Positions 1 to 8,698 of a DNA stretch of 64,000 nt are shown here, piece after piece; within the stretch, counting starts at the first letter, position 1; each line of letters starts with the position of its first letter. The stretch is taken from assembly GCF_030814695.1 (NCBI RefSeq), contig NZ_JAUSVL010000001.1, forward strand, positions 4,190,227 through 4,254,226, read 5' to 3'. Below the pieces are notes generated by a model. The model searched no databases and was not told where the DNA came from. It saw only the letters and a list, made by a program, of their open reading frames with translations. This stretch comes from Oligosphaera ethanolica (lineage in GTDB: Bacteria > Verrucomicrobiota > Lentisphaeria > Oligosphaerales > Oligosphaeraceae). The position numbers and the translations under genes are program-made.

Positions 1-1
1 C

Positions 2-142
2 GGTTTCTACCGCAACTGCCCGGTGCTCAATGCTGACGATGCGTCTCTGCGGACGACGCGGCTGGCGCTAAGCGAGACCGTGCGGGTCATCCTCGCCGAT
101 GGCTTGCGGGCACTGACCATCAACACGCTCGAAAGCATGTAA
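2..142 (+). CDS. argS: Arginyl-tRNA synthetase, C-terminal end (partial)
   Basis: Only the last 46 codons are present; the gene begins before the window. The frame reads FYRNCPVLNA, then LRTTRLALSETVRVILADG, and ends in LESM followed by TAA. This matches the end of the DALR anticodon-binding domain of arginyl-tRNA synthetase (typically FY..C.VL, LR.aRLaL...t..vl..GL.lLGI..pe.M). The enzyme charges tRNA-Arg in the cytoplasm. The family call rests on the pattern of this conserved tail alone. The gene is convergent with the SGNH hydrolase gene downstream. Confidence 0.82.
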   Translation, partial: GFYRNCPVLNADDASLRTTRLALSETVRVILADGLRALTINTLESM

Positions 143-170
143 GCGCGGCCTGAAAGCATAGTTGGCTTTT

Positions 171-213
171 GCGAGGGGGAGGAAAGGGGCGTCGCCCCTT
201 TCCTCCCCCTCGC
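171..213. other. Very long perfect hairpin 1 in convergent intergenic region
   Basis: The arm GCGAGGGGGAGGAAAGGGG (19 bases) is followed by a short CGTCG centre and its exact reverse complement. It lies 28 bases past the argS stop. No T tract follows on either strand, so it is not a textbook intrinsic terminator, although such a stem could still stall polymerase or block 3' exonucleases. Confidence 0.75.
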
Positions 214-236
214 GCTCCCCCACCTATCCCATTTCG

Positions 237-285
237 GCTCAGCGCCTTGCGGATGTCGTTCTGCGACATCCGCAAGGCGCTGAGC
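237..285. other. Very long perfect hairpin 2 in convergent intergenic region
   Basis: The arm at 237-258 (22 bases, beginning GCTCAGCGCCTTGCGG) is perfectly complementary to 264-285, with a 5-base loop TTCTG. It lies between argS and the 3' end of the SGNH hydrolase gene, 23 bases beyond hairpin 1. No T tract flanks it. Transcripts entering from either side would fold here. Confidence 0.75.
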
Positions 286-411
286 GTCAGCAGTATAAGC
301 TGATTATTTTTCTGCTGATATACGACGCGCAAAAAGTCGCCACACCGGCGTGTTATTGGGGCACTTTGGGTGACAAGCCCTTGTCGCGTTGCTGGTGATC
401 TGTTCAATGTG

Positions 412-1815
412 TTATTGCTCGGTAGCGGTTTTTCCCCAGGTGGCGGGTGGCTGGTGGGCGTTGAAGTGGCTGATGGGCAGCGCCTGGCCGTCTTGCGGTA
501 CCATGCGCAGCACATGCGGTCCGTTGGCGATACCCTGCAGCAGCACCGTGGGCAGTTGCACGCTGTCCATAGTGCGGACGCGCGCCAAGGTCATGCGCAG
601 CTGATCGGCTGCGGGAATGGTGGCTGGGAAGACGGGGAAAGACGTGAAGTTGATGCTGCATTTTTCCGGGTATATCGGCTCCAGTTGCTTGGCGAAGTAG
701 CGGAACATGAAATTGCCGATCCAGAGATTTGCGGGCATGAAAAGTGTGCCATTGGTGGAGGTGAAGTCCTGGTCGCTCCAGCCTTCGCCCTGCGGGCCGG
801 ATAGGGAGCCGCTGAGGGAGAAGTGGATGCGCTTGCCATCGGGCGAGCAATCCGGCAGGAACGCCATGGTCCAGTCTTCAGCTTGGAGGAGGCCGCGCTT
901 CTGCACGTTCATGATGGCCGGCCGTTCGGTGATGAAGCCTTTCGGGCGCGTGATGTGCCAGAGCTCGGGGACTGCCTCGACGGGCTGGCCGTCCAGGAAG
1001 AGCTTGACGGGTACTGGCGCGGCGCCGGTCGTGGTCGCGCAGCTGAGATAATTGCCGTTGAAGCGGAGGGTGAGGGACTGGTCGGCGGCGTTGACCGTCA
1101 CCGCTGGATCGGCCAGGGTGATTGTCTGCACTGTGCCTGCCGCACTGGGATTGTCGCCAAGGGCTGGGACGCGGACCAGTTCTTCGCCGATGAATTGCGC
1201 CATGAGCTTTTCGCCGTCGGTGTTGAGGTGAATGGCATCGCGCAGCAGTTCCTTGCCGCTGAAGTTGTTCGCTTCGCAGTGCCGCGCCCATTTGGCGCGC
1301 ACATCGACCAACGCGGTCTGGCAGCTCTCGGCGGTGCGTTTGATGTCGGCGACGCGCTGGGTCATGTCGGTGACTTTATCGCCGTTGAAGCTGAAGTGGC
1401 TGGTCCAAAGGACCACTTCGGTCGTGGTCCGCTGTTTGACGCGGCGGATAATTTCCTCGTAAAGCGAGGTCGGCCCGTAGGTGTGGAAGATGAGCAGATC
1501 CGGGTAGTAGTAGTACAGATCGTGTTCGGCCGTGTGAATCAGCCAGCTGGATTCAAAGCTGCCCATGGACGGATTGATGAACTGGAAGCGAGCGTTGGGG
1601 AAGCGGGCTACGAGCATGTCGGCGACCTGTGTCGTCCACGCCTGGCAGGTGATGGACTGGCCGTAGAACATCACTCGGATCGTTGCCGGATTTTCCTGCG
1701 TGGACTCTGCGGCGCGCTTCATGGTCCGCTGGATGTAGGCGATGCTGGGATTTTCGGCGGCGAGTGCGCAGCCCATGAGAGTCATGGCTGCCAGAGCGGT
1801 GAGTTTCAGACGCAT
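412..1815 (-). CDS. Secreted SGNH/GDSL-type hydrolase
   Basis: This is a 467-residue exported hydrolase, probably an esterase acting on acylated glycans. The start is set by GAGG seven bases before the ATG at 1815 and by the signal peptide MRLKLTALAAMTLMGCALA; the LMGC could be a weak lipobox. Visible SGNH blocks are GQSIT with candidate nucleophile Ser54, NPSMG with Gly85 of block II, a diverged block III (HTYGP, about 111-115) and block V RDAIH with Asp193/His196. The region after about 215 is beta-rich with no recognised domain. The gene lies 85 bases downstream of the DUF5696-like glycosidase on the same strand, probably co-transcribed, which fits deacetylation paired with glycan cleavage. 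The substrate is not visible. Confidence 0.72.
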   Translation of the reverse strand: MRLKLTALAAMTLMGCALAAENPSIAYIQRTMKRAAESTQENPATIRVMFYGQSITCQAWTTQVADMLVARFPNARFQFINPSMGSFESSWLIHTAEHDLYYYYPDLLIFHTYGPTSLYEEIIRRVKQRTTTEVVLWTSHFSFNGDKVTDMTQRVADIKRTAESCQTALVDVRAKWARHCEANNFSGKELLRDAIHLNTDGEKLMAQFIGEELVRVPALGDNPSAAGTVQTITLADPAVTVNAADQSLTLRFNGNYLSCATTTGAAPVPVKLFLDGQPVEAVPELWHITRPKGFITERPAIMNVQKRGLLQAEDWTMAFLPDCSPDGKRIHFSLSGSLSGPQGEGWSDQDFTSTNGTLFMPANLWIGNFMFRYFAKQLEPIYPEKCSINFTSFPVFPATIPAADQLRMTLARVRTMDSVQLPTVLLQGIANGPHVLRMVPQDGQALPISHFNAHQPPATWGKTATEQ

Positions 1816-1900
1816 AGCGGGAACCTCGTGGTTGCTGGTAAGGTGATAGGGCGAGAGGGGGCGTGGGCGAGGGGGCGTGGGCGAGGGGGCGTCAGGGGTG

Positions 1901-4540
1901 TCACTTGAGATCGACGACGGCCTCGCGGGGGACATTCAGGGCTTGACCGCGCCAGCTGATGTCCGGCGCGCCGAAGCCGTGAAAGATGCGCAACTTCCGC
2001 GCCTTGGTGAGGGTCTGGCCATCGGCGGCGTGGATGCAGAACAGCGCCTGGTCGGGATAGTCGCGGCCGCCCCAGCGGCTGGCGTAGAAGCCAGTGAAGC
2101 GCGGCGCTTCGACAAGGACGCCCCAGGTGGGCAGGACGACGTCGCCGCCGTAGAGCGAGGCGACGGTCTGGTTTTGCTTGCTGGTATTGACGACGACCGT
2201 GACTTGCGCGTCGCCCGTGCCGTAGACGGCGCGTTTGAGCAGGCGATCCGGGCTGAGGTACTCGAATTTAGTGAGGCGCAGGTGGGTGGTGGCCTCATTG
2301 AGTGGTCCGAGCAGCTCCTGGGTATTTTTGATGAAGACGTCCATGGCGTGCATGCCGTCGGCCCAGCCCTTGTCGCTGCGGGTGTAGGTGGCGTGGCATA
2401 GGTCCTTGTCCACATCGCCCGGGGTGAAAGCCAGTTCGGGCTTGAGGGCGAGGGTGCCGAGGAGGACGCGGTTTTGGCTGTCACTCTTGCTCAGTTTGGC
2501 GCGAGCGGAGACATCCTTGAGACTAAAGAGACCGGCATACACCTTGACGCTATCGGCCTTGACGCTTTCGGGTATCTCGACGCGGAAGGGGCCGGCCTTG
2601 ATTACCTGGCCCGGTTGCCAAGTCGAGGTCGCCGGGGACAGCTCGTGGTCGTTTTGGAAGAGGATATTTGGGCCTGCGACGAAATGGACGAATGCGCGCC
2701 AGTTGTTGGCATCGCTGCCGTCGGCCTGCCAGGAGTAGGAGATGGTGAAGGCCCGGTCGCCGTCGGCTTTGAACTGGTCCACGCTGGGAACAAAATCAAT
2801 GGTGCGTGCTTGGTGTTCGGCTTTCCAGTAGAGGTGGTCGGGCATGCTGTGGTAGTGGAGGGTGCGGGCGCAGAGGGCGTGGTGGGCGACGTACTCGGCG
2901 GCCATGTCGGCCGAGTAGCCATATTTACCGTGGGCGATCTGGCAGTCGTGATAGACCATTTCCCAGAAGGGAATGACCTCTGCGCCAAGTTTTTCGGGCA
3001 CGAGATTGTGAAAATAGCGTCCCGAGACACCGACGAGGCCTTCGAACCAGTCGCTGTGTGGCAGGGCCCATTCCCGGCCGCATTCGCTGCCGAAGAGGCC
3101 GAAGGTCTCGCGAGAGAAATCGCTCAGTTTTTGTTTCCAGGCGATATCGCTGTTGCGGTCGAGGGGATGTGCCGGGTCCTTGCATTCGCGGGGGCCGACA
3201 GCGTAGGTGGTGTCGATGAAGTAGCACCATGGCCCGAAGAGCTTTTGCACGGCGGGGAGATTCTGCGGCCGTGCGGCCAGCTCGACCTGCTTGGGGGCGC
3301 AGACCATGTAGGCCCGTCCGCCAAGCCAGCGGCCGCCTTTGATGACATTGCCGGCGGCGTCCTTTTCCAGCATGGCCGGGTTCCAGCTGGGGGCGTCGGC
3401 GTACATGTCCTGGTAGTTGTCATGGAAGGCGGCGACGTAGCCGAGAGACTGGATGCGGCTGACGGCGTCGGCCAGGGCGGCGTTGCCGCCGCATTCGGGG
3501 TTGGCGGGCAGGGCGTCGGGATGGCGGCAGTCGTAGCCGCCTTCCGTCCAGCCGCCGATGATGAAGAGGCATTTTTCGATCTGCAGGTCATTGCGGATAT
3601 GTTCGGCGATTTGCGCGGCTTCATCGAAAGACCAGCGGACCTTGACGGATTCTTCTGCGGTACTGTTTTCGTTCATGCGTCTGGCGAGGCAGGTCCAGAG
3701 CTTGACATTGGCGGCGCCGCCGAGGAGTGCGGCGTGGGGATTGCGGCGGGCCTTTTCGCCCATAGTGACGGCGAGGCCTTTGTGTTCGGCGATGCGGCGG
3801 TAGTTTTCCGCGATGCTGTTCCAGTCGCCGTTGCCCAGCGGGGTGAGGCGGATACTGCGCGCGCTGTTGCGCATGACCACGTCACAGTTGAGACGCTGTT
3901 TGACCTCGCCTGTTTGTGGCTGGGTGGATTGCAGCTCGGGGAAGACATAGGCGTCATCCCAGTCCATGATCAGCGCCGAGCCTTTTTTGACGAAGCCCAT
4001 CATATTCATGTGGCAGCCTTCGTAGTCTGAAGTCCCAAAGGTCCGCTTGAAACTCACGCCACTGTCGGCAGGGAAGAGTAGGCCTTCGCGGCAGGGGACG
4101 ACGACGCAGCCGGTGTCGGTATCGCTGATCTGCAGGGCGTCGCCGAAGATACGGAAGCCGCTTTTGAGCTCGTCGCCGTCGTAGGAGAAGACAGCCGTGC
4201 GGCCGCCGTCGACCAGCGTAATGCCGGCGCTGACGCCATTTTTCTTGCTCAGGGTGACGCCGCTGAGGCGGCCTTGCGCGTCGTGCGCGAGGACGCTTTG
4301 CGAGAAGCCGCCGGCGAACGCCGTTGCCGAGCCGATGGCCGCCGTGCCGGTCGATGGCCAGCTGCCGCCGGAGCGGCGGTCGGTCAGGGACCAGGCGCCG
4401 GTGGCGGGCTGGATGGTGACGATCATGCTGTCACTGACGAGTTCGATCGCGGCGGGTTGCTCCTGGGCTTTCATGGCGGCGGTACCTCCCAACAGGATGA
4501 TGGCGGTGGCAAGGTGGCACGATATGTGGCGATGGCTCAT
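1901..4540 (-). CDS. Secreted putative glycoside hydrolase (DUF5696/GH101-like)
   Basis: An 879-residue exported protein. The start at 4540 has GGAG about eight bases upstream and opens a signal peptide ending near AAMKA-QEQ. An N-terminal beta-sandwich-like part (about 20-260) precedes a TIM-barrel-like core with IIGGWTEGGYD, AAFHDNYQDMY, GGRWLGGRAYMVCAP, FIDTTYA and FGSECGREW, followed by C-terminal beta domains. These motifs resemble PVC-type DUF5696 proteins related to endo-alpha-N-acetylgalactosaminidase-like hydrolases; acidic residues in the FIDTT and GSECG motifs are candidate catalytic residues. It is the first gene of a two-gene unit with the SGNH hydrolase, transcribed away from manA across the 10-bp repeat array. 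The exact activity is unproven. Confidence 0.6.
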   Translation of the reverse strand: MSHRHISCHLATAIILLGGTAAMKAQEQPAAIELVSDSMIVTIQPATGAWSLTDRRSGGSWPSTGTAAIGSATAFAGGFSQSVLAHDAQGRLSGVTLSKKNGVSAGITLVDGGRTAVFSYDGDELKSGFRIFGDALQISDTDTGCVVVPCREGLLFPADSGVSFKRTFGTSDYEGCHMNMMGFVKKGSALIMDWDDAYVFPELQSTQPQTGEVKQRLNCDVVMRNSARSIRLTPLGNGDWNSIAENYRRIAEHKGLAVTMGEKARRNPHAALLGGAANVKLWTCLARRMNENSTAEESVKVRWSFDEAAQIAEHIRNDLQIEKCLFIIGGWTEGGYDCRHPDALPANPECGGNAALADAVSRIQSLGYVAAFHDNYQDMYADAPSWNPAMLEKDAAGNVIKGGRWLGGRAYMVCAPKQVELAARPQNLPAVQKLFGPWCYFIDTTYAVGPRECKDPAHPLDRNSDIAWKQKLSDFSRETFGLFGSECGREWALPHSDWFEGLVGVSGRYFHNLVPEKLGAEVIPFWEMVYHDCQIAHGKYGYSADMAAEYVAHHALCARTLHYHSMPDHLYWKAEHQARTIDFVPSVDQFKADGDRAFTISYSWQADGSDANNWRAFVHFVAGPNILFQNDHELSPATSTWQPGQVIKAGPFRVEIPESVKADSVKVYAGLFSLKDVSARAKLSKSDSQNRVLLGTLALKPELAFTPGDVDKDLCHATYTRSDKGWADGMHAMDVFIKNTQELLGPLNEATTHLRLTKFEYLSPDRLLKRAVYGTGDAQVTVVVNTSKQNQTVASLYGGDVVLPTWGVLVEAPRFTGFYASRWGGRDYPDQALFCIHAADGQTLTKARKLRIFHGFGAPDISWRGQALNVPREAVVDLK

Positions 4541-4716
4541 AGTGCGAACTCCGGGATGAATGGTTGCATTGGCGCAAGGGTGCGGTGTGCGCGGGTACCT
4601 CGGGTTACCGGCTGGCCGGTATGGGCTGGTGAGGACAAAGAAGGTAGCGCCGAATTGGGCGTGCTGCAAGCAGTTTTCACGGTATCGCAGCAGTCGGGAG
4701 CAGTCGATTTTTGTAG

Positions 4717-4738
4717 GGGCGGACCTGCGTGTCCGCCC
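4717..4738. repeat. Short palindrome of GGGCGGAC/GTCCGCCC type
   Basis: GGGCGGAC (4717-4724) pairs with GTCCGCCC (4731-4738) around a 6-base loop. The sequence TGTAGGGGCGGACCTGCGTG resembles a dispersed intergenic repeat I associate with several unrelated GC-rich bacteria. It sits directly against the 10-bp array. Confidence 0.5.
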
Positions 4739-4740
4739 TG

Positions 4741-5010
4741 GTCGATGGCAGTCGATAGCAGTCGATAGCAGTCGATAGCAGTCGATAGCAGTCGATGGCA
4801 GTCGATGGCAGTCGATGGCAGTCGATGGCAGTCGATAGCAGTCGATAGCAGTCGATAGCAGTCGATAGCAGTCGATGACATTCGATGGCAGTCGATAGCA
4901 GTCGATGGCAGTCGATAGCAGTCGATGGCAGTCGATAGCAGTCGATGGCAGTCGATAGCAGTCGATGGCAGTCGATGGCAGTCGATGGCAGTCGATAGCA
5001 GTCGATGGCA
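4741..5010. repeat. 10-bp minisatellite, 27 units of GTCGATRGCA
   Basis: Twenty-seven exact 10-bp steps of GTCGAT(G/A)GCA fill most of the 606-base gap between two divergent genes. Position 7 alternates between G and A in a non-random order with runs such as AAAA, GGGG and a late GAGAGAG. The only other changes are in units 14 and 15 (GTCGATGACA, TTCGATGGCA). The 10-bp period is close to one DNA helical turn. The open reading frames across it (a repeating DCHRL/STAI pattern) are a by-product of the period. No gene is seen in 4541-5146. Confidence 0.95.
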
Positions 5011-5146
5011 GTCGAAGGAGTTATCCCCGTGTTGCATGGTGGTAAAATGATGCTCCGCTGGTAGATTTAAGGCACTTTTGCGCTCTCCTTCGCGTCCTGT
5101 CGGTCCCCGGGAATTCTTGCTGACACTTTAGGAAGGCGGTCTTCAC

Positions 5147-6214
5147 ATGATATCCGTAGTCAAATTTTTGCCCAACCGCGTGCAACGCCTCTATCATGGC
5201 GGCAGCGGTATTGATCGTCTGCGTGGTCTGGCTGAGCCGGTGGACAGCCGTTACCCCGAGGACTGGATAGCGTCCTGCATTGACGGCAATGGCCGCGAAT
5301 TTCACTCCATCGGGCACGGCATCAGCAAAGCGTTGGTAGATGGGACGCAGTGGGATTTTCCCGCCTTGCTGCATCGCCGTGGCGAGGAGCTCCTTGGGCC
5401 CGAGCATCTCCAGCGCTATGGCGAGACGCCGGCGGTGCTGACCAAGTTGCTTGATGCTGCCGAGCGCCTGCCGTTGCAGGTCCATCCCACCAGAGCCGAC
5501 GCGGCCAAGTATTTCAACAGCTCTTTCGGCAAGACCGAGGCGTGGATCGTGTTGGCGACGCGGGTGATCAATGGCGAGGAGCCCTACTTGCTGGTGGGCT
5601 TCAACGAGCAGCTCGACCGCGAGCGTTTTGTCCAGGAGTCCCTGGCCGGCGAGTATTGCGAGGGCCTGGGCATGCTCCATAAGTTACTGGTGAAGCCGGG
5701 CGACGTGGTGGTGATCTATGGCGGTTTGCCGCATGCCATCGGTTCCGGCGTGACCATGGTGGAGGTCATGGAGCCCAGCGATCTGGTCATCGTGCCCGAG
5801 CGGAATTGCTGTGGGCGCATCCTCGACGACGCCAAGCGCTACGCCGGCTTGGACGGCGCGACCGCCATGTCGCTGTTCGATTATACCGCGTACAGCGCAG
5901 CGGCACTGCGGCAGCGCTGCTGCCCACAGCCGGCGCTGGTGGCTACGCAGGGCGCGAGCACGCTGCGCACGCTCATTCCCCGTGCCAGCTGCGGCTACTT
6001 CGCCGCGCAGGAATTGACACTGGCGGGCAGCTGGCAGCTGGACCTCGCCAGCGAGCGCTGCTTCCGCATCGGCATCGTCGTCGATGGGTGCGTCACCATG
6101 GGTGGCGAGAGCTTCATGCCCGGCGAGAGTTTTATGATTCCCTATGCGGCTACGACGGGCGACTTGTCCGGCTCTGGTCGCTTGCTGTTTATTCTGCCAC
6201 CCGACTGTCACTGA
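5147..6214 (+). CDS. manA: Mannose-6-phosphate isomerase, class I-like
   Basis: This 355-residue cytoplasmic enzyme should interconvert mannose 6-phosphate and fructose 6-phosphate, linking mannose-containing glycans to glycolysis and GDP-mannose synthesis. Zinc-site motifs are visible: LPLQVHP (Gln111, His113), GKTEAW (Glu131) and GGLPHAIGSG (His196). The length fits the short bacterial class I form. The start has AGGAAGG about ten bases before ATG. It lies just upstream of the GH5/42-like glycosidase on the same strand with a 79-base gap, so the pair is probably co-transcribed. ManA is the most likely member of the type I PMI family. Confidence 0.82.
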   Translation: MISVVKFLPNRVQRLYHGGSGIDRLRGLAEPVDSRYPEDWIASCIDGNGREFHSIGHGISKALVDGTQWDFPALLHRRGEELLGPEHLQRYGETPAVLTKLLDAAERLPLQVHPTRADAAKYFNSSFGKTEAWIVLATRVINGEEPYLLVGFNEQLDRERFVQESLAGEYCEGLGMLHKLLVKPGDVVVIYGGLPHAIGSGVTMVEVMEPSDLVIVPERNCCGRILDDAKRYAGLDGATAMSLFDYTAYSAAALRQRCCPQPALVATQGASTLRTLIPRASCGYFAAQELTLAGSWQLDLASERCFRIGIVVDGCVTMGGESFMPGESFMIPYAATTGDLSGSGRLLFILPPDCH

Positions 6215-6293
6215 GCGCCTGGCGTATTGGTCGCGGTGGCCAAGTCGCGCGCACTGTCAAGCTGCACACCCTGAAAATGATGAGGTTATGATC

Positions 6294-8189
6294 ATGTTGG
6301 AATCCGGTCGTTTTGTTCTTGGCGTGAATTACTGGGCATCGCAGACCGCGATGGACATGTGGTCGAAATGGGACGCCGCCGACATTGAAAAGGACTTTGC
6401 GGCGTTGGCCGCGCAGGGCGTGGAGGTTCTGCGGGTCTTTCCACGTTGGGACGACTTCCAGCCCATCCGGCTCTACTGCTCGGCGGGCGCGCCGGGCGGC
6501 ACCGCCAAGGAAATCCGCTTGGGCGACCAGCGCCTGCCGGAGACTCCCGCCGGTCAGTGTGGCATGAGCGAGGAGATGATGGAGCGCTTTGAGATCTTCG
6601 CCGATCTTGCTGAAAAGTACCATCTGAAGCTTGTCGTCGCGCTACTGACCGGCCACATGACCTTCGGGCTCTTCATTCCTCGCGCTCTGGAGGGCATTGA
6701 TCTCTTCACGCACCCGCGCGCCTTGCGCTGGGAGGCCAAATTTCTGCAATACTTCGTTGCGCGCATGAAGCATCATCCGGCGATCTGGGCTTGGGAGTCG
6801 GGCAATGAAAGCAATTTCATCTCGCAGGCGTCCAGCCGCGATGCTGCTTGGAGCTGGATCCACTACATCCATAGCACGATTCGTCTTGCCGACCAGAGCC
6901 GGCCAATCATTGGCGTCAGCGGCCTGGAAATCGTCGACGGTCCCAATCGCCGCTGGCTGCTTGAAGACCATGCGGAGTTGTCGGACATTCTGTCGGTGCA
7001 CCCTTACGGCATTTGGGGCAGCGCGTCCTACGAGGAGTTCACGCACATCCGTAATCTGATGTTCTGCGTGGCGCAGAATCGTGTCTGCGAGGACATCGGC
7101 GGCAAACCGAGTTTTGTTGAAGAAACGGGTCTGTGGCGCCCCATCGCGGTGACCAAGAAGGTCCTCGGGCAGGTCGTTCGCGCCATGCTGTGGAATCTCT
7201 GGGCCAACGACTGTCGCGGGCTGCTCTGGTGGTGTGCGTTTGATCAGGACCGCTTTGACATGGCGCCCTACGGCTGGAATGAGCCTGGTCTGGAGCACGG
7301 CATTCTCACTGGCGATCGCGAGGTCATGCCCATTGCTCAGACCATGAAGACGTTCCGTGATTTCATCGACCAGCTGCCCTTCGGGCCGTTGCCCAAAGTT
7401 CGGCCTGACGCCGTGTGCATTGTCAGCGACCAGGAAGTCGCCCACGGCGCGATGATTCTCGCCCGGCAGGCCGGCATCAATCTGCAGTTCTGCTCGCCGA
7501 CCAGGCCTTTCCCGGATGCGCCGTGCTACTTCTTGCCTTCGGCGAAGGGACGGGCCTTCCTGAGCACCGCGCAGTGGGAGGCGCTCTTGGCGCGTGTTCG
7601 CGCCGGCGCAACCCTGTACATGGCTCTCGAGGACACCTATCTGTCGCATCTGGAGGATGTCACTGGCGCTGGCGTGGTGGCGCGGCGCGCAGTCAACAGC
7701 ACGTTGCATGCGGTCTTCAATGATTTCACGGTTGACGTGCCGGTGAAGGTCAGATACGACTTCGAGGTGACCAGCGCGAAAACCCTCGGCAATGACGCCG
7801 ATGGCATGCCCATCTTCTTCGAGGCGCAATACGGCTTGGGACGCATCCTGACGCTGGCGTTCCCCCTGGAACGGACCTGCATCGAACGCACGGGGCTTTT
7901 CGCTGGCGATGCCTGGAAAATTTATGCCGCGATTTTGCCCAAGCAGCGCCTGGTTGCCAGCAGCAACCCGATGCTGGTTATCACCGAACATCCGTTCGCT
8001 GACGGCCGTTGCGCTTGCGTCCTGGTCAATAACTCCGCCGCGCCTATCAGCGAGGCCGTGGTGGTAGCCGATGGCTGGACGGTGCAGGGCGCATACGCCG
8101 ACCTCGGCTCGGCGACTTTCGCCGACGGCGCGCTCAGCCTGCCACCTAACGCCGGCATCGTCCTCGAACTGCGGCAAGAAGCGCGGTAG
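6294..8189 (+). CDS. Glycoside hydrolase, GH5/GH42-like (clan A) TIM barrel
   Basis: A 631-residue enzyme without a clear signal peptide. The ATG at 6294 is preferred because GAGG lies eight bases upstream; an in-frame ATG at 6288 is too close. The barrel (about 1-400) begins GVNYWAS and carries the clan GH-A acid/base motif WAWESGNES (Glu172) and nucleophile motif FVEETG (Glu277). Residues about 405-520 resemble the glutaminase-like domain that follows the barrel in GH42-type enzymes, and a small beta domain ends the protein. Co-transcription with manA suggests action on mannose-containing oligosaccharides, but this is inference. Confidence 0.72.
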   Translation: MLESGRFVLGVNYWASQTAMDMWSKWDAADIEKDFAALAAQGVEVLRVFPRWDDFQPIRLYCSAGAPGGTAKEIRLGDQRLPETPAGQCGMSEEMMERFEIFADLAEKYHLKLVVALLTGHMTFGLFIPRALEGIDLFTHPRALRWEAKFLQYFVARMKHHPAIWAWESGNESNFISQASSRDAAWSWIHYIHSTIRLADQSRPIIGVSGLEIVDGPNRRWLLEDHAELSDILSVHPYGIWGSASYEEFTHIRNLMFCVAQNRVCEDIGGKPSFVEETGLWRPIAVTKKVLGQVVRAMLWNLWANDCRGLLWWCAFDQDRFDMAPYGWNEPGLEHGILTGDREVMPIAQTMKTFRDFIDQLPFGPLPKVRPDAVCIVSDQEVAHGAMILARQAGINLQFCSPTRPFPDAPCYFLPSAKGRAFLSTAQWEALLARVRAGATLYMALEDTYLSHLEDVTGAGVVARRAVNSTLHAVFNDFTVDVPVKVRYDFEVTSAKTLGNDADGMPIFFEAQYGLGRILTLAFPLERTCIERTGLFAGDAWKIYAAILPKQRLVASSNPMLVITEHPFADGRCACVLVNNSAAPISEAVVVADGWTVQGAYADLGSATFADGALSLPPNAGIVLELRQEAR

Positions 8190-8298
8190 GGGCTTTTGGC
8201 TCGGGCAAGCAGAGGTTCCGCATGAAGGCCGACAATACTGAGACAGGGTGTTCACAACTAGTTTGATGAGCTATGACATTGCGTTGGAGGTGACTGCC

Positions 8299-8565
8299 AT
8301 GAGTGACCAGGCGCCGGTATTCGCATTTCTTTCCCCGCGCAAGAATGACGCTCCCGAAACAATCTCCCTGAAGGAGAACAAGCAGTATGATATTGACTTG
8401 GGTGACAGCCGGATTCTGCATGTCACCATTGAGAATACGACCAAGACAAAACCACAGCAAGTCTTGACGGAAGAACAGAAGCGCGTGCGGACGCAGGTGG
8501 GATTTGCGGCCTTGTGTTTGCTCTTGGCCATCTGTATGCTGTGTTTTCTGCTGGCATCACTGTGA
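8299..8565 (+). CDS. Small membrane protein, 88 aa
   Basis: The start at 8299 has GGAGG eight bases upstream. The protein has a soluble, fairly charged N-terminal part (about 1-60) and one C-terminal hydrophobic helix (about 66-86), so it is probably tail-anchored with its N-terminus in the cytoplasm. I do not recognise the family. It follows the glycosidase by 109 bases and is convergent with the DNA methylase. The good ribosome binding site and clear membrane helix support a real gene. Confidence 0.6.
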   Translation: MSDQAPVFAFLSPRKNDAPETISLKENKQYDIDLGDSRILHVTIENTTKTKPQQVLTEEQKRVRTQVGFAALCLLLAICMLCFLLASL

Positions 8566-8698
8566 TTTTGGGGACAGCATCGCCCCTAGCACCGAAGGGA
8601 CTATCTAAGCCCGACCTGGACAGGTGTCGCGACAGATGCCGTCCCGCCCGGGTGCTCGGTGGCCTTGCTACTCCCGTCGCGCAAGTTCCAGGCGGCGG

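Noticed and set aside
2474..4030. Long open frame antisense to the DUF5696-like glycosidase gene
   Set aside because: It mirrors the GC-rich codon pattern of the real gene, is rich in Gly, Val, Ala and Asp without domains, and has no ribosome binding site. The same applies to long antisense frames at 823-1908, 6642-8255, 17006-18118, 18796-19887, 28401-29792, 52298-53842, 57348-58559 and 58638-60362.
4741..5010. Possible CRISPR array
   Set aside because: The 10-bp units are contiguous with no spacers, and no cas gene is present. The same reasoning excludes the other tandem arrays.
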